NCBI GenBank assembly: GCA_036897625.1
Contig: JAYMTA010000605.1
Span: 1 to 26,159, forward strand
Source of the DNA: Pelargonium cotyledonis
Lineage: Eukaryota; Streptophyta; Magnoliopsida; Geraniales; Geraniaceae
Direction of reading: 5' to 3'
DNA: 26,159 nt
The notes under the pieces were generated by a model. That model had not been told where the DNA came from and did not search any database. It saw only the letters and a program-made list of their open reading frames with translations. Both the position numbers and the translations under genes were made by a program. Below, piece by piece: positions 12,401 through 20,482 of this stretch; within the stretch, counting starts at the first letter, position 1; every line of letters begins with the position of its first letter.

Positions 12401-13242
12401 GAGAATATTTGGAGGTCTGTAAAACCGATTGTCGTGTCGGGATAGATGTTTCCTTAATAATAGCAATAAATGTGAGTGACAACTGTCCACATCAATTCAC
12501 TGTAGGAAGGCTATGCAAAATTAGGGCGCTAAACACGCCAAGAAGTAGTGAGCAAATTAAATAACATCAGCTTCCATAAATACAATATGCGCTGCCAAAT
12601 TTATTTGCAACCGAACAATCATAACAAAGGAAAAGGTCAGACGACAGGAAGATGTCAAATAATGATCATCAATTTTGAGATCCCCTGGAACTGGAAAAGC
12701 AGTCATAAAGGTAATACATATCAACTGGATAAATATAAAAGATTTGGGATGTAAAATTAGGCAAAAAAATAACAGTAAGTTCTCAATTAGTGGCCTGAGT
12801 TATTAATTCTACATAGATACATATCTATATACACTAGAAACTATACAATAAGTAGAAAACACAGATAAATCACAATGAATGTCATGTATTCATGATGGCA
12901 TAGAAGTTAATTTGTGATACAAGTAAACTATATTTATGAGCACATACCAAAATTAAAATAAAATAAAATAAAATAAAATAAAGCTTCAGTAGATTTGTCG
13001 AAGAGTTATAGGATCATCCTAAACTGAAAATAAAATCTTACAACACTGAACAGGATTAGGTTTCCTAAATGAAAATTAAAAAAAAAATACCGATTAGGTT
13101 TCCTAAATGAAAATTAAAAAAAAAATACCTCAGAAGGATATAAGCTAGAAACTTTTGGTGTGAAAGAGTTGAGTATGGACTGAAAGTTGGAATAGGTGGT
13201 ATTTGGAGAAGGCAATCGCCAATTCCTGAGAGAATCTGCCAT
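9409..13242 (-). CDS. DUF789 family protein
   Basis: This is a plant protein of the DUF789 family (Pfam PF05623); its biochemical role is unknown. Exons (minus): 13242-13129, 11924-11743, 11628-11415, 11263-11178, 10580-10489, 9668-9409; 948 nt, 315 aa, all GT..AG and phase-consistent. Diagnostic family blocks are the N-terminal MADSLRNWRLP start, LLADLWNSY...YGAGVPILLESGES followed by MQYYSPSLSAMQIY (residues about 48-92), a Ser-rich insert (about 98-140), SPYDRAPL, SVDLSPYSWVAIAWYPIYQIP (about 185-206), and the C-terminal ISLPPFAVSTYK with SWLRELRIQHSDFNFF. I see no signal peptide or membrane span. Introns 1 (1,204 bp) and 5 (820 bp) are long; intron 1 holds a SINE and a 38-bp duplication at its donor. 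The gene converges on KTN80. Confidence 0.9.
12121..12285 (+). mobile_element. tRNA-derived SINE in intron 1 of the DUF789 gene, antisense
   Basis: The block starts GGGGGCAGCCCAATGG, with a degenerate pol III A box (AGCCCAATGG, 12127-12136). About 40 bp later is a good B box (GGTTCAAATCT, 12177-12187). A unique body of about 80 bp follows and ends in a 16-A tail (12270-12285). This is the layout of a plant tRNA-derived SINE. No clear target-site duplication remains, so the copy is probably old. The family is not identified. Confidence 0.65.
12952..12982. repeat. (AAAAT)n microsatellite
   Basis: About six near-perfect TAAAA units lie inside intron 1 of the DUF789 gene. Confidence 0.9.
13054..13128. 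repeat. 38-bp tandem duplication abutting the DUF789 exon 1 donor
   Basis: Two nearly identical units start with GATTAGGTTTCCTAAATG at 13054 and 13092, each followed by AAAATT and an A-run ending ATACC. On the gene's strand each copy begins GGTATTTTTTTT, so the true 5' splice site (GT at 13128-13127) is repeated 38 nt downstream. Each copy also has a TTTCATTTAG acceptor-like end. Confidence 0.85.
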
Positions 13243-13824
13243 GTGTTCGGATCTGAAAAATAAGCCCTAACCTAATCCTTAGTGTTTAGCAGGTCTAGAT
13301 CTAGGTCTTCAAGTGAAAGAGCAGTAAAGAAGCGGTGGTGATGAGTGAGTGAGGAGTGAATTAGGGACTGAATTGGTAAAATGAATTTCTATACATACAT
13401 ACATATATATACTCCTCCGAAGGGGAGAAATTGAAATGGCGCATCGGGGAAGCGATTAGGGTTAAGAGAAGGACCTGAAAAGCAATGAATGAAGCATTTC
13501 TGGATCATCCGCCATTTGATCGGATTCTTCTTCATCATTGCGCCACTTGTTCATCAATTGCTCAGGCCAGGCGTTGCATTAACCAACCAGAACAAAACAA
13601 AATTTGTACATATATGGAAACAAAATTAAATGCAGAGAAGCTGACCAAAGCAAGAACATCGTCAACAATAGTCTTCCTTCTAACGCGCCACACCTTCAAT
13701 TCACGTTTTCTCTCTAATCTCATATTTTTCTTCTCCGAAATATGAATGAACACTAAACAGGAAGGGCTGTGTTCTTCTAATCTCTCTCTCTCTCTCCCTG
13801 CAACTGTCTCTCAAAAGACCTCTT

Positions 13825-13832
13825 CTTTTATA
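13825..13832 (-). promoter_or_regulatory. TATA box (TATAAAAG), likely for the DUF789 gene
   Basis: On the minus strand GTGTATAAAAGAAG is a strong TATA match, followed at about 30 bp by a GA-rich run (13781-13797) suitable for a start site. It lies 583 bp before the DUF789 ATG. A good 3' splice site (CTTTTCAG, AG at 13476-13475) between them suggests a leader intron; its donor is not clear. Confidence 0.5.
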
Positions 13833-14074
13833 CACTCTATAGTGTACGGAACGAGAACCGCGCACCTTTCGCTTCTTGAGTTAAATGCATTTTCTAAATA
13901 AAAATAAGAATATTATTTTCCATGTAATAATTAATATCTAAAACTACACATTCATTGTTTTGAAATAAAACATATTGAATTATGAGAGAAAAAACACACT
14001 ATTTTGTTTTAAAAAATAAATTGAGTATACATGACAATTATTTTAAATTGTTTATAATTATTAGCACCTCAGAA
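13833..14074. other. AT-rich DNA upstream of the DUF789 TATA box
   Basis: No gene or recognisable element is seen. A poly-T run at 14078-14089 marks the start of the next block. Confidence 0.5.
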
Positions 14075-14660
14075 TTTTTTTTTTTTTTAAATAATAATCC
14101 ATTGACTATTATTAGAGAATCACAGTTTAAACTAGAACTATAGCCAGACAAGTCTAGAATTCAGGACAAACTGGGCCTACGATGCTGATTTAAAACGCCT
14201 CATAAAAAAACACAGACTCAACAAACCAACAACTAAAATATCAAGAACTAAGAAAACCGACGCAACAACAAAAGAAACTAAACACCTGAAAACAAAGAAA
14301 TAAAACCGACCTCTGTAGCAAATCGAATCCGACAACATGGAGCTTGAAACGAGATCCATGCCGGCTACAAAGGCAACCTAGACTCTCAAGCCGCTAGGCA
14401 CGACCTTCATCCCGGAGCATCAGCTGCTCCGGCCATCCCGCTACCCTCCTCTCGGGTCCTTCCTCTCGGCCCGTCTCATCCTGGCTGGACACCACCCGAC
14501 CCCCCGCAACCGTACACCGTCTCCACCCGTCACCACCAAGCAACTTCCGGCAACGTAAAGACCACGATCTCTACGCCGAGCAAACTTCCAGCGACACACG
14601 AACTCGAACTCCTGCTCCGCCTCTCTGATTGCAAACAGAGCCCACAAACACCCCTTAATG
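14075..14660 (-). mobile_element. Possible poly(A)-ended retroposon fragment, minus strand
   Basis: Read on the minus strand, a GC-rich part (about 14660-14380) passes into a T/G-rich part (about 14360-14180) and ends in a 12-A run (14089-14078). The sharp rise in GC in otherwise AT-rich DNA and the A-tail suggest a 5'-truncated LINE or similar retroposon. The two minus-strand frames (68 and 60 residues) show no reverse transcriptase or endonuclease motif. No target-site duplication was found. An 8-bp perfect hairpin (CCGGAGCA / TGCTCCGG) lies at about 14414-14435. Confidence 0.3.
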
Positions 14661-15477
14661 GGGGCGTCACCCTATTAGTTGTTAATTCTCTCATTATCTC
14701 TGTAAATCACACCCCATGTTGTCGGTAAGAAGGCTCAAATTTGAGACCTCAAAGAAAATTTAAAACGCATCAACGGCTTGACCCAATATGCATTGATATT
14801 ATTAGTTATTTAATATATTTACGTAGTCGATGATAACTCTTCACTTTTAAAGAAAGTCAAACATTTAATACTTCTTTTTAGATATTTAACCATAAGTTTT
14901 CTGAGAGGGTCCGTATCATTGGCGGTTGGCACCTTTTGAGCCAAACATTACGTAATAACTGGTTTTTGTCTATTTTCTTATAGTTTTCAATTGCTAGAAA
15001 GGCAGAATGCATAAATAAGCCCACTGAGTTAATATACACAAGGTTAGAGCTCGTTTTCTCACAAGATTAACATATGCGTTTATGCCACAAGATTAACATA
15101 AGCGCTTGGCACAAACGCCGGACACAATGGTAGGCAAAGTTTCAAGCACATATACCTACATAAACTTTTGTGTTTCAATCTTTCAAAAGATCATTAAGAA
15201 ACATGAATCATATCCGGGTTTTAATTAACAAATTTGAGATTCCGATACACAACTATGAGGAGGTCAGGTAACATCCAGGCATACAAAATTCCAAATCTGC
15301 AAGGTCATTGTTTAGTGTCCTAGATTGCAGCTCTGAACATGCCAAAAGCAGTGAAGTAAGATACTTGCAAGTCCCGAAACATTTCTCATAATTCTTTTCC
15401 ACCCAGTCATTTTGATTTTGTGGGTGTCATCAAAGCAGATTTACATATACATCAAAGAAAGTATATAGGGACAAGCC
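14661..15477. other. Intergenic DNA downstream of the DUF3531 gene
   Basis: This should contain the DUF3531 3' UTR in its right part. An imperfect 26-bp direct repeat (CACAAGATTAACATA... at 15060 and 15086) is the only structure I see. No coding sequence is recognised. Confidence 0.5.
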
Positions 15478-18400
15478 TTAGATCTTGAAACACTTGTATC
15501 CATCCTCAGGATTTGTCATTCCCTCTTCCCAATCACCCATGGAACGACCGCCAAAAACTATCTGTTGAATGCCCAGGTATCTGTCATTAACAAAACATGT
15601 CGGCAATTCGTCAAAAGCATTACTAATGAGCTGCATATAAGGAAAACTTGAACGACTCTTGCTTTCAATTGATCAATAGGTAAGTCAAACTTACTGCGAA
15701 CTCAACACCGTCAAACAGTTGAGCAATACGTCAATGGCAAGATAATCTGATGTACCAAGATCCACCCTGTTGGGAAATTTTATGCTCAAGATACCTTTTA
15801 CATGGGGAAAGAATAAAAAATGACAAATGCGACAATATGAATATCATAATGTATGGTCTGAATGCTTACCAAACGCGGCCCCAGTTGTCCTGAAATTCAA
15901 CATCACTGATATCATGAAATGATGACGCCATTACTCTGAAACCCTTCTCTTCGTCATAGAGGGGATCGTACTCCATAGTTGAATTTGCCAACTACCATCA
16001 ATGTATTATCAGAATCATATTTCAATATATTTTAATGAGGAACTGCTAAAATCAATAGAACAAACATTGTTGCATTCAACCAGAAGGTCCTCATAACATA
16101 TGTAATATCAGATAGTTACAGAGAATACTGAGGAAAGAAGCAAGAAGACTATAAAGAATAAAAATACCAACATGTCCTAATTTCCAAGAAATTCACTTGA
16201 AAATACTTCAAAATGAACGGCCCCTTAGTTTTCCAAAATGCTTCTGAAACATTAATGGTTCCAAATTATTAAATTAACAAAACTGACACGCTATGACGAC
16301 ATATCTTCCATAATCATTCACATTGACATTATTAACAAATACAGCAATATGTAAATATTTTCCAGCTTTTACGTGATTTATCGAGAGTTCATATTTTCTA
16401 TATTGGCTTCCTATCACATCCATGATCTCTAGTTGAGTTCCAAATTCAACATTATCATTTAGACCATATGGTTGTTAAACCCATGTTCTGAGTACGGGAG
16501 TCATGCGGACAAATATGATGATATAGTATTTTTACACAGAGATCACAAGACTGGAGAAAACTGAGCATAAAAGTAAAAGAAATAAGCGTAGATAATTGAA
16601 GATATGTGGTCAATACATGATAGTCTTTAATACAGTCAGAAACAATAGTTAAAGGGTCATACCTGCAGATTAAAAGAATTGAATGCGCCCAGGCGCCCCA
16701 TAACATACCATGACTGAATAACCTGCATAACATTTTCTCTTGAGTGGTCGATCTTAAAGCAATCAACTATTAGAAAATAACGAAAAAAATGGCAATCTTT
16801 TACCACCACAAAAGGGTAATAATTTAACGAGAATTGAGTATGAGTCCAAGCAAACAGGAAGAGATTGGTATAGGATGTACTTACACTACCAAGTTTATTA
16901 AGGTCCAGATCAGAGGGAGACCCATATAATTGAAACCATATGTAAGAACCAACAGGGTTGAAGCTGTACAAAAAAAAAAAAAAGAAATTAACATGGATAA
17001 CTCAACATGAACATTGATCACCTACTTCATCAGCTTTCTTTATATGTAACCTAGAACAGGTCAGTTGCATCTACAGACTAGTTTTGATCCTGCTACATTG
17101 ACAATTGTCAACAATGAACACAGTGAATAAAAACTTCATCATTTTGGTAAATCGCACTCTTTAATTAATAACCGGCACCCCAAGTGAATCCATTTCAGCT
17201 GTGCACAGGAAATAGTCAACTACTGCTCAAAGAGGTTTAAACACCTTGTTAGCAAAAAAAACTGAATCTCCAAAGCCCCCAACTCTTAGACAAAGCTAAA
17301 CAACATTTCATCCAGAGTCCCCAAGACGAACATCCAGTCCTAACCAAATGAAATGGAAATAGGGAGATCACAAAAGTTCACTTCAAAATCTTTGATGGGA
17401 GAGGGCTTCAAGAGGGTAAAATATCTTCATCAAAACTCACTTAGCCTGACATTGCACTGAAAATTAATATGAGGGTACTGGAATCAAGAATCTCTTACTT
17501 CATCCAAATATCACCTCCACAATTTCATAAACAATAATAACTGAAATATAGGTGAGGAATAAGGGTCGGAAGATGTATACTCTCTAAAGCTGACTTTGAA
17601 GGCTAGAACAGAACCCGTTTCCTTATTCCCGATTTCTCGACCCTTCTTCTGAGCTCTTTCCCTAATCTGTGTTACATTACCACTTAAGTCAGCCAATCTT
17701 TTAAACAAAGTCCAAACATATACATTAAGCATGCATGATATCGTTGGTTCTCAAATGTATACTAGTTTTGTTAGGCTTGAACAATTGGTTAGGGTTCTCA
17801 TGTCTATTTCTAGTTGCTTGGTAAAATCATATCAATCAACAAACAATCGGATATTCACAAAAGATTCAGATTCCACAAAATCGAAAAAGCTGCAATGGCT
17901 GGAACAGGGAGTGCATGGCTGGCAACGGGATTAGCATAGATACTAAGTTAGCAAAAGTTCCAGCAACTCCACTAGCCTATGATCATCGAAATTAAGCTTT
18001 GGCTTCAACCCAATAGTAAAAAAAAGCAATCATCAGGAACTATGGAATAGAGCAACTTTGACAAAGTGTAACTAGATATTCTCATAAATATAAACAAACA
18101 ATATACAATAGAGTTATGCACTGTTGCTAGTAACAGAAGAGAATTGGTAAATGTTGACGATAATAGTAAAATTTGAAATGAAAAATACTCTTTTCTTCAT
18201 GAGCTCGGGGTTGCCAAAGCTATCACCAAGAACATCTCGGAGCTCATGGTCATTTTTGCATTCTTCCTCCAGGAATCTGCAAGTGAAAATTGAAAACATA
18301 TTCAATCCAAACCAATCCAAATTCAAATGGAGACATAGACATGATACTCACCTGGCCCAATCAGGATAGCTTTCGTCTCTTTTCCTCTTTTCTTCACGAA

Positions 18401-18638
18401 CCTTGAGCAACCTGCGTCCCCTTGCGGTAGTTCCAGACCTCATTTTAGGTATTTCATTGTCGTCTGAAGCTGCTGCTTCGGCGGCGGCGCGGATTATCGG
18501 TGTCGCCGCCGGTCGAGAAAAATTGCAGTAATTGGGAAGGCGATAAGAGTAATAGTCCGGTTTTGAAGAAGAAGAAGAAGAAAGATGAGAAGAAGGGAGG
18601 GTCTGAATGTAGGAGATTGAGGAACCCCACATGAACAT
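15478..18638 (-). CDS. Chloroplast-targeted DUF3531 family protein
   Basis: Exons (minus): 18638-18352, 18276-18189, 17666-17581, 16963-16885, 16722-16663, 15991-15870, 15766-15695, 15580-15478; 897 nt, 298 aa, phase-consistent. Residues 1-55 are Ser/Ala-rich with few acidic residues, as in a plastid transit peptide. A very basic stretch follows (GRRLLKVREEKRKRD, about 73-87). The conserved core is DFNPVGSYIWFQLYGSPSD (from 154), VIQSWYVMGRLGAFNS (181-196), a middle with DNWGRVWVDLGTSDYLAIDVLLN, and the C-terminal IVFGGRSMGDWEEGMTNPEDGYKCFKI. These match the DUF3531 family (PF12049), found in plants and cyanobacteria; function unknown. In Arabidopsis the homologue is mislabelled 'SMC-like', but no SMC feature is seen here. 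The least certain border is the exon 3 acceptor. Met3 is an alternative start. Confidence 0.85.
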
Positions 18639-18716
18639 CTCTAGTTAGTGTTGCTCTCAAACTAACTATTTTTGCTTAATCCTCTTCTCCACTGCTATTT
18701 TAGGCTTTAGTTTTAG

Positions 18717-18728
18717 CTACTCATCCAT
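18717..18728 (-). other. Minimal upstream ORF before DUF3531 (ATG GAT GAG TAG)
   Basis: A three-codon upstream reading frame lies 80-90 nt before the DUF3531 ATG. It would be in the leader only if transcription starts at or inside the adjacent mobile element; no TATA box is visible between 18640 and 18740. Confidence 0.3.
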
Positions 18729-18729
18729 A

Positions 18730-18740
18730 CTTTTTCAAAA
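18730..18740. repeat. Left target-site duplication (CTTTTTCAAAA)
   Basis: This 11-bp sequence directly borders the left inverted repeat and is repeated exactly at 19667-19677. A length of 9-11 bp is characteristic of Mutator-superfamily insertion. The exact border may shift by 1-2 bp. Confidence 0.8.
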
Positions 18741-18882
18741 TGTCAAATTGCAGTAACACCCTGTTTGCAGAGATGCCACCAGAAAAACAACTTTTGCACA
18801 TAAACCACAAATTGTTAGCTACAGTTATTTCTGTTATAACACTGTTAGTTTTCCATGCGAAATGACTAAAATACCCCTAAAT
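18741..18882. repeat. Left terminal inverted repeat of the MULE
   Basis: Pairs with the right end over most of its length. The right copy has an extra segment of about 20 bp after the first 17 bp and more divergence inward. Confidence 0.8.
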
Positions 18883-18950
18883 ATTTAGCCAAACAAGCCC
18901 TTTAACTTTAAATAATAAAAAAATTAAAAAATTAAAAACAGATCTGCAAG

Positions 18951-19058
18951 CGCTGCAACTCCGGCGGTCTTCTCCGGCAACGCGCTGCAACTCCGGCCTT
19001 CTTCTCCACCATCTCCTCCATCTCCGGCCTTCTTCTCCACCATCTCCACTATCTCCGC
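18951..19058. repeat. GC-rich 31/32-bp tandem repeats inside the MULE
   Basis: CGCTGCAACTCCGG recurs at 18951 and 18983, and CTCCGGCCTTCTTCTCCACC at 18991 and 19022, giving periods of 32 and 31 bp. The array ends at the CCATGG around 19059. Confidence 0.75.
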
Positions 19059-19481
19059 CATGGACGAGCTCCATGGATGAGGACGACACGGTGGGCTTCA
19101 AGCTCCAGCATCGCCGGCGACGTTCTGGAGGAGGAGGAGCTTCGTTCTCCGCCGGCGATCGTCGTTGGAAGAGGAGTTTCAATCGTCCAGATCTCCGCCG
19201 CCTCCCAAGCCTCGAGCACGGTAACTCCGGCCGCTGCGGCGTTGGACGACGGCTCCCACGCTGGCTTCGACCAACAAGCCCTCTCTACTCCTCCATCCGA
19301 TCAGATCTGGTTTTTGTTTTTCTTTTCAGATTTGGGTTTAGTATGGCTAGTTTTTGTTTTATTTTATGTTGATTTGGTTTGATTTAGGATTTTGGTTTCA
19401 AGATCATCAAAGCTAAAATGCAGTTTCTGGCGATCAGAAAATTCATATGTGGACGGAATCTTCAAACAATAGAAGAAGAAA

Positions 19482-19666
19482 AATGTAAGGGTTTTTTGGT
19501 CATTAAAAAAAATTACATGACATGGGTACGACATATGTTGTATTTTGTCACATTTTAACAGTTAAAATAATTGTAGTTAACAATTGGTGGGTTATGTGCA
19601 AAAGTTGTTTTCTTGGCGACATCTCTGCAATTAGTTAATTCTCCATAAGGTGTTACTACAATTTGT
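19482..19666. repeat. Right terminal inverted repeat of the MULE
   Basis: The reverse complement of this segment aligns with 18741-18882, with the strongest identity over AAAACAACTTTTGCACATAA. The outer end is GGTGTTACTACAATTTGT. Confidence 0.8.
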
Positions 19667-19677
19667 CTTTTTCAAAA
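19667..19677. repeat. Right target-site duplication (CTTTTTCAAAA)
   Basis: Exact copy of 18730-18740, directly after the right inverted repeat. Confidence 0.8.
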
Positions 19678-19684
19678 CGCTACA

Positions 19685-19707
19685 ATTATTATTATTATTA
19701 TTATTAT
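19685..19707. repeat. (ATT)n microsatellite
   Basis: About seven ATT units just outside the MULE. Confidence 0.9.
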
Positions 19708-20482
19708 CAAGAATCTCGCCCAAGAAAGAAACAAATGGATTTGGGCGCCGCTTTGCGCCTAAACTTTCATTGGTGCGTATATGAGTGCAAGTCATTTATG
19801 TGATACGATCTAATTGTTCACGATGTATTGGTTGAGAGTATCATATTTAATAGTCTTTTTTCTCAAATTTTAAATTATTAAAATGATGAAAATTAGTTAA
19901 ATAAATCAAAAAATTTAGGAATTGAAATTAGTTAAACAAGGTTGAGGTGTTATTTTAATTTCTAAGATTTTGAGTTATTGAAATAAAGAAAAACTAATAA
20001 GATTGTGTGCATTGCACTTAGTAAAGGAAGTAAAAGATAATGATAAACCATTACATTCCAAATATTGCCTTCAATATCAGAATAAGAATTTTCCATATTC
20101 ATAATTCATATCACAAAGCCAACTTGCTGATATTATGTTATTTTTCTCATACAAACATACATAGAAAAAGAAAATCTAATTTAAACCCTACCAAAAACAA
20201 AACAGCATGGCAAAACTATTTTGGCACAATTGTATTATTCAATCACTAATTTATTAACCCGAAACTGCCAACGTAACACAAGTACATCACTGTCGAAAAT
20301 TGAAGATCTCAGCGACATCAATTCACAGTTCGATACTAAAACTAAGAATCAATAGTCCAAATCCACTAACAATTCTGCTGCAAATACTAGACTGTTGAAC
20401 ACTAAAAACTAATAAGCAAACTAGTCCAAATCCAATAACCTTCTGCTGCAAATAGAAGAATCTGTCATGTCGTCGTCGAAGC
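19708..20482. other. AT-rich gap between the MULE and the alpha-galactosidase 3' end
   Basis: The right part (from about 20250) should contain the alpha-galactosidase 3' UTR. A local imperfect duplication, AGTCCAAATCCAnTAAC...TTCTGCTGCAAATA, occurs near 20355-20395 and 20421-20455. No coding region is recognised. Confidence 0.5.

Larger units (their letters stand above)
18741..19666. mobile_element. Non-autonomous Mutator-like (MULE) terminal-inverted-repeat element
   Basis: A 926-bp unit is bounded by long inverted repeats (left about 18741-18882, right about 19482-19666) and an 11-bp direct duplication. The ends pair as CAAATTGCAGTAACACC with CAAATTGTAGTAACACC, then TTGCAGAGATG, then AAAACAACTTTTGCACATAA, and far inside AATGACTAAAATACCCC with AATGACCAAAAAACCC. 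The interior (about 18945-19310) is strikingly GC-rich. It holds overlapping frames on both strands (for example 19073-19372 plus and 18877-19182 minus) that look like low-complexity Arg/Gly/Ser-rich sequence, not a transposase. It could be a Pack-MULE carrying a captured gene piece or an ordinary internal-deletion derivative. It sits just upstream of the DUF3531 start. Confidence 0.85.

Noticed and set aside
14177-14647. Minus-strand frames of 60 and 68 residues as genes
   Set aside because: They lie in a repeat-like block, have no homology that I recognise and no promoter; treated as part of a possible retroposon.
19073-19382. Two overlapping frames of about 100 residues as a gene
   Set aside because: Both are low-complexity reads of the GC-rich MULE interior, overlap each other and a minus frame, and show no domain.
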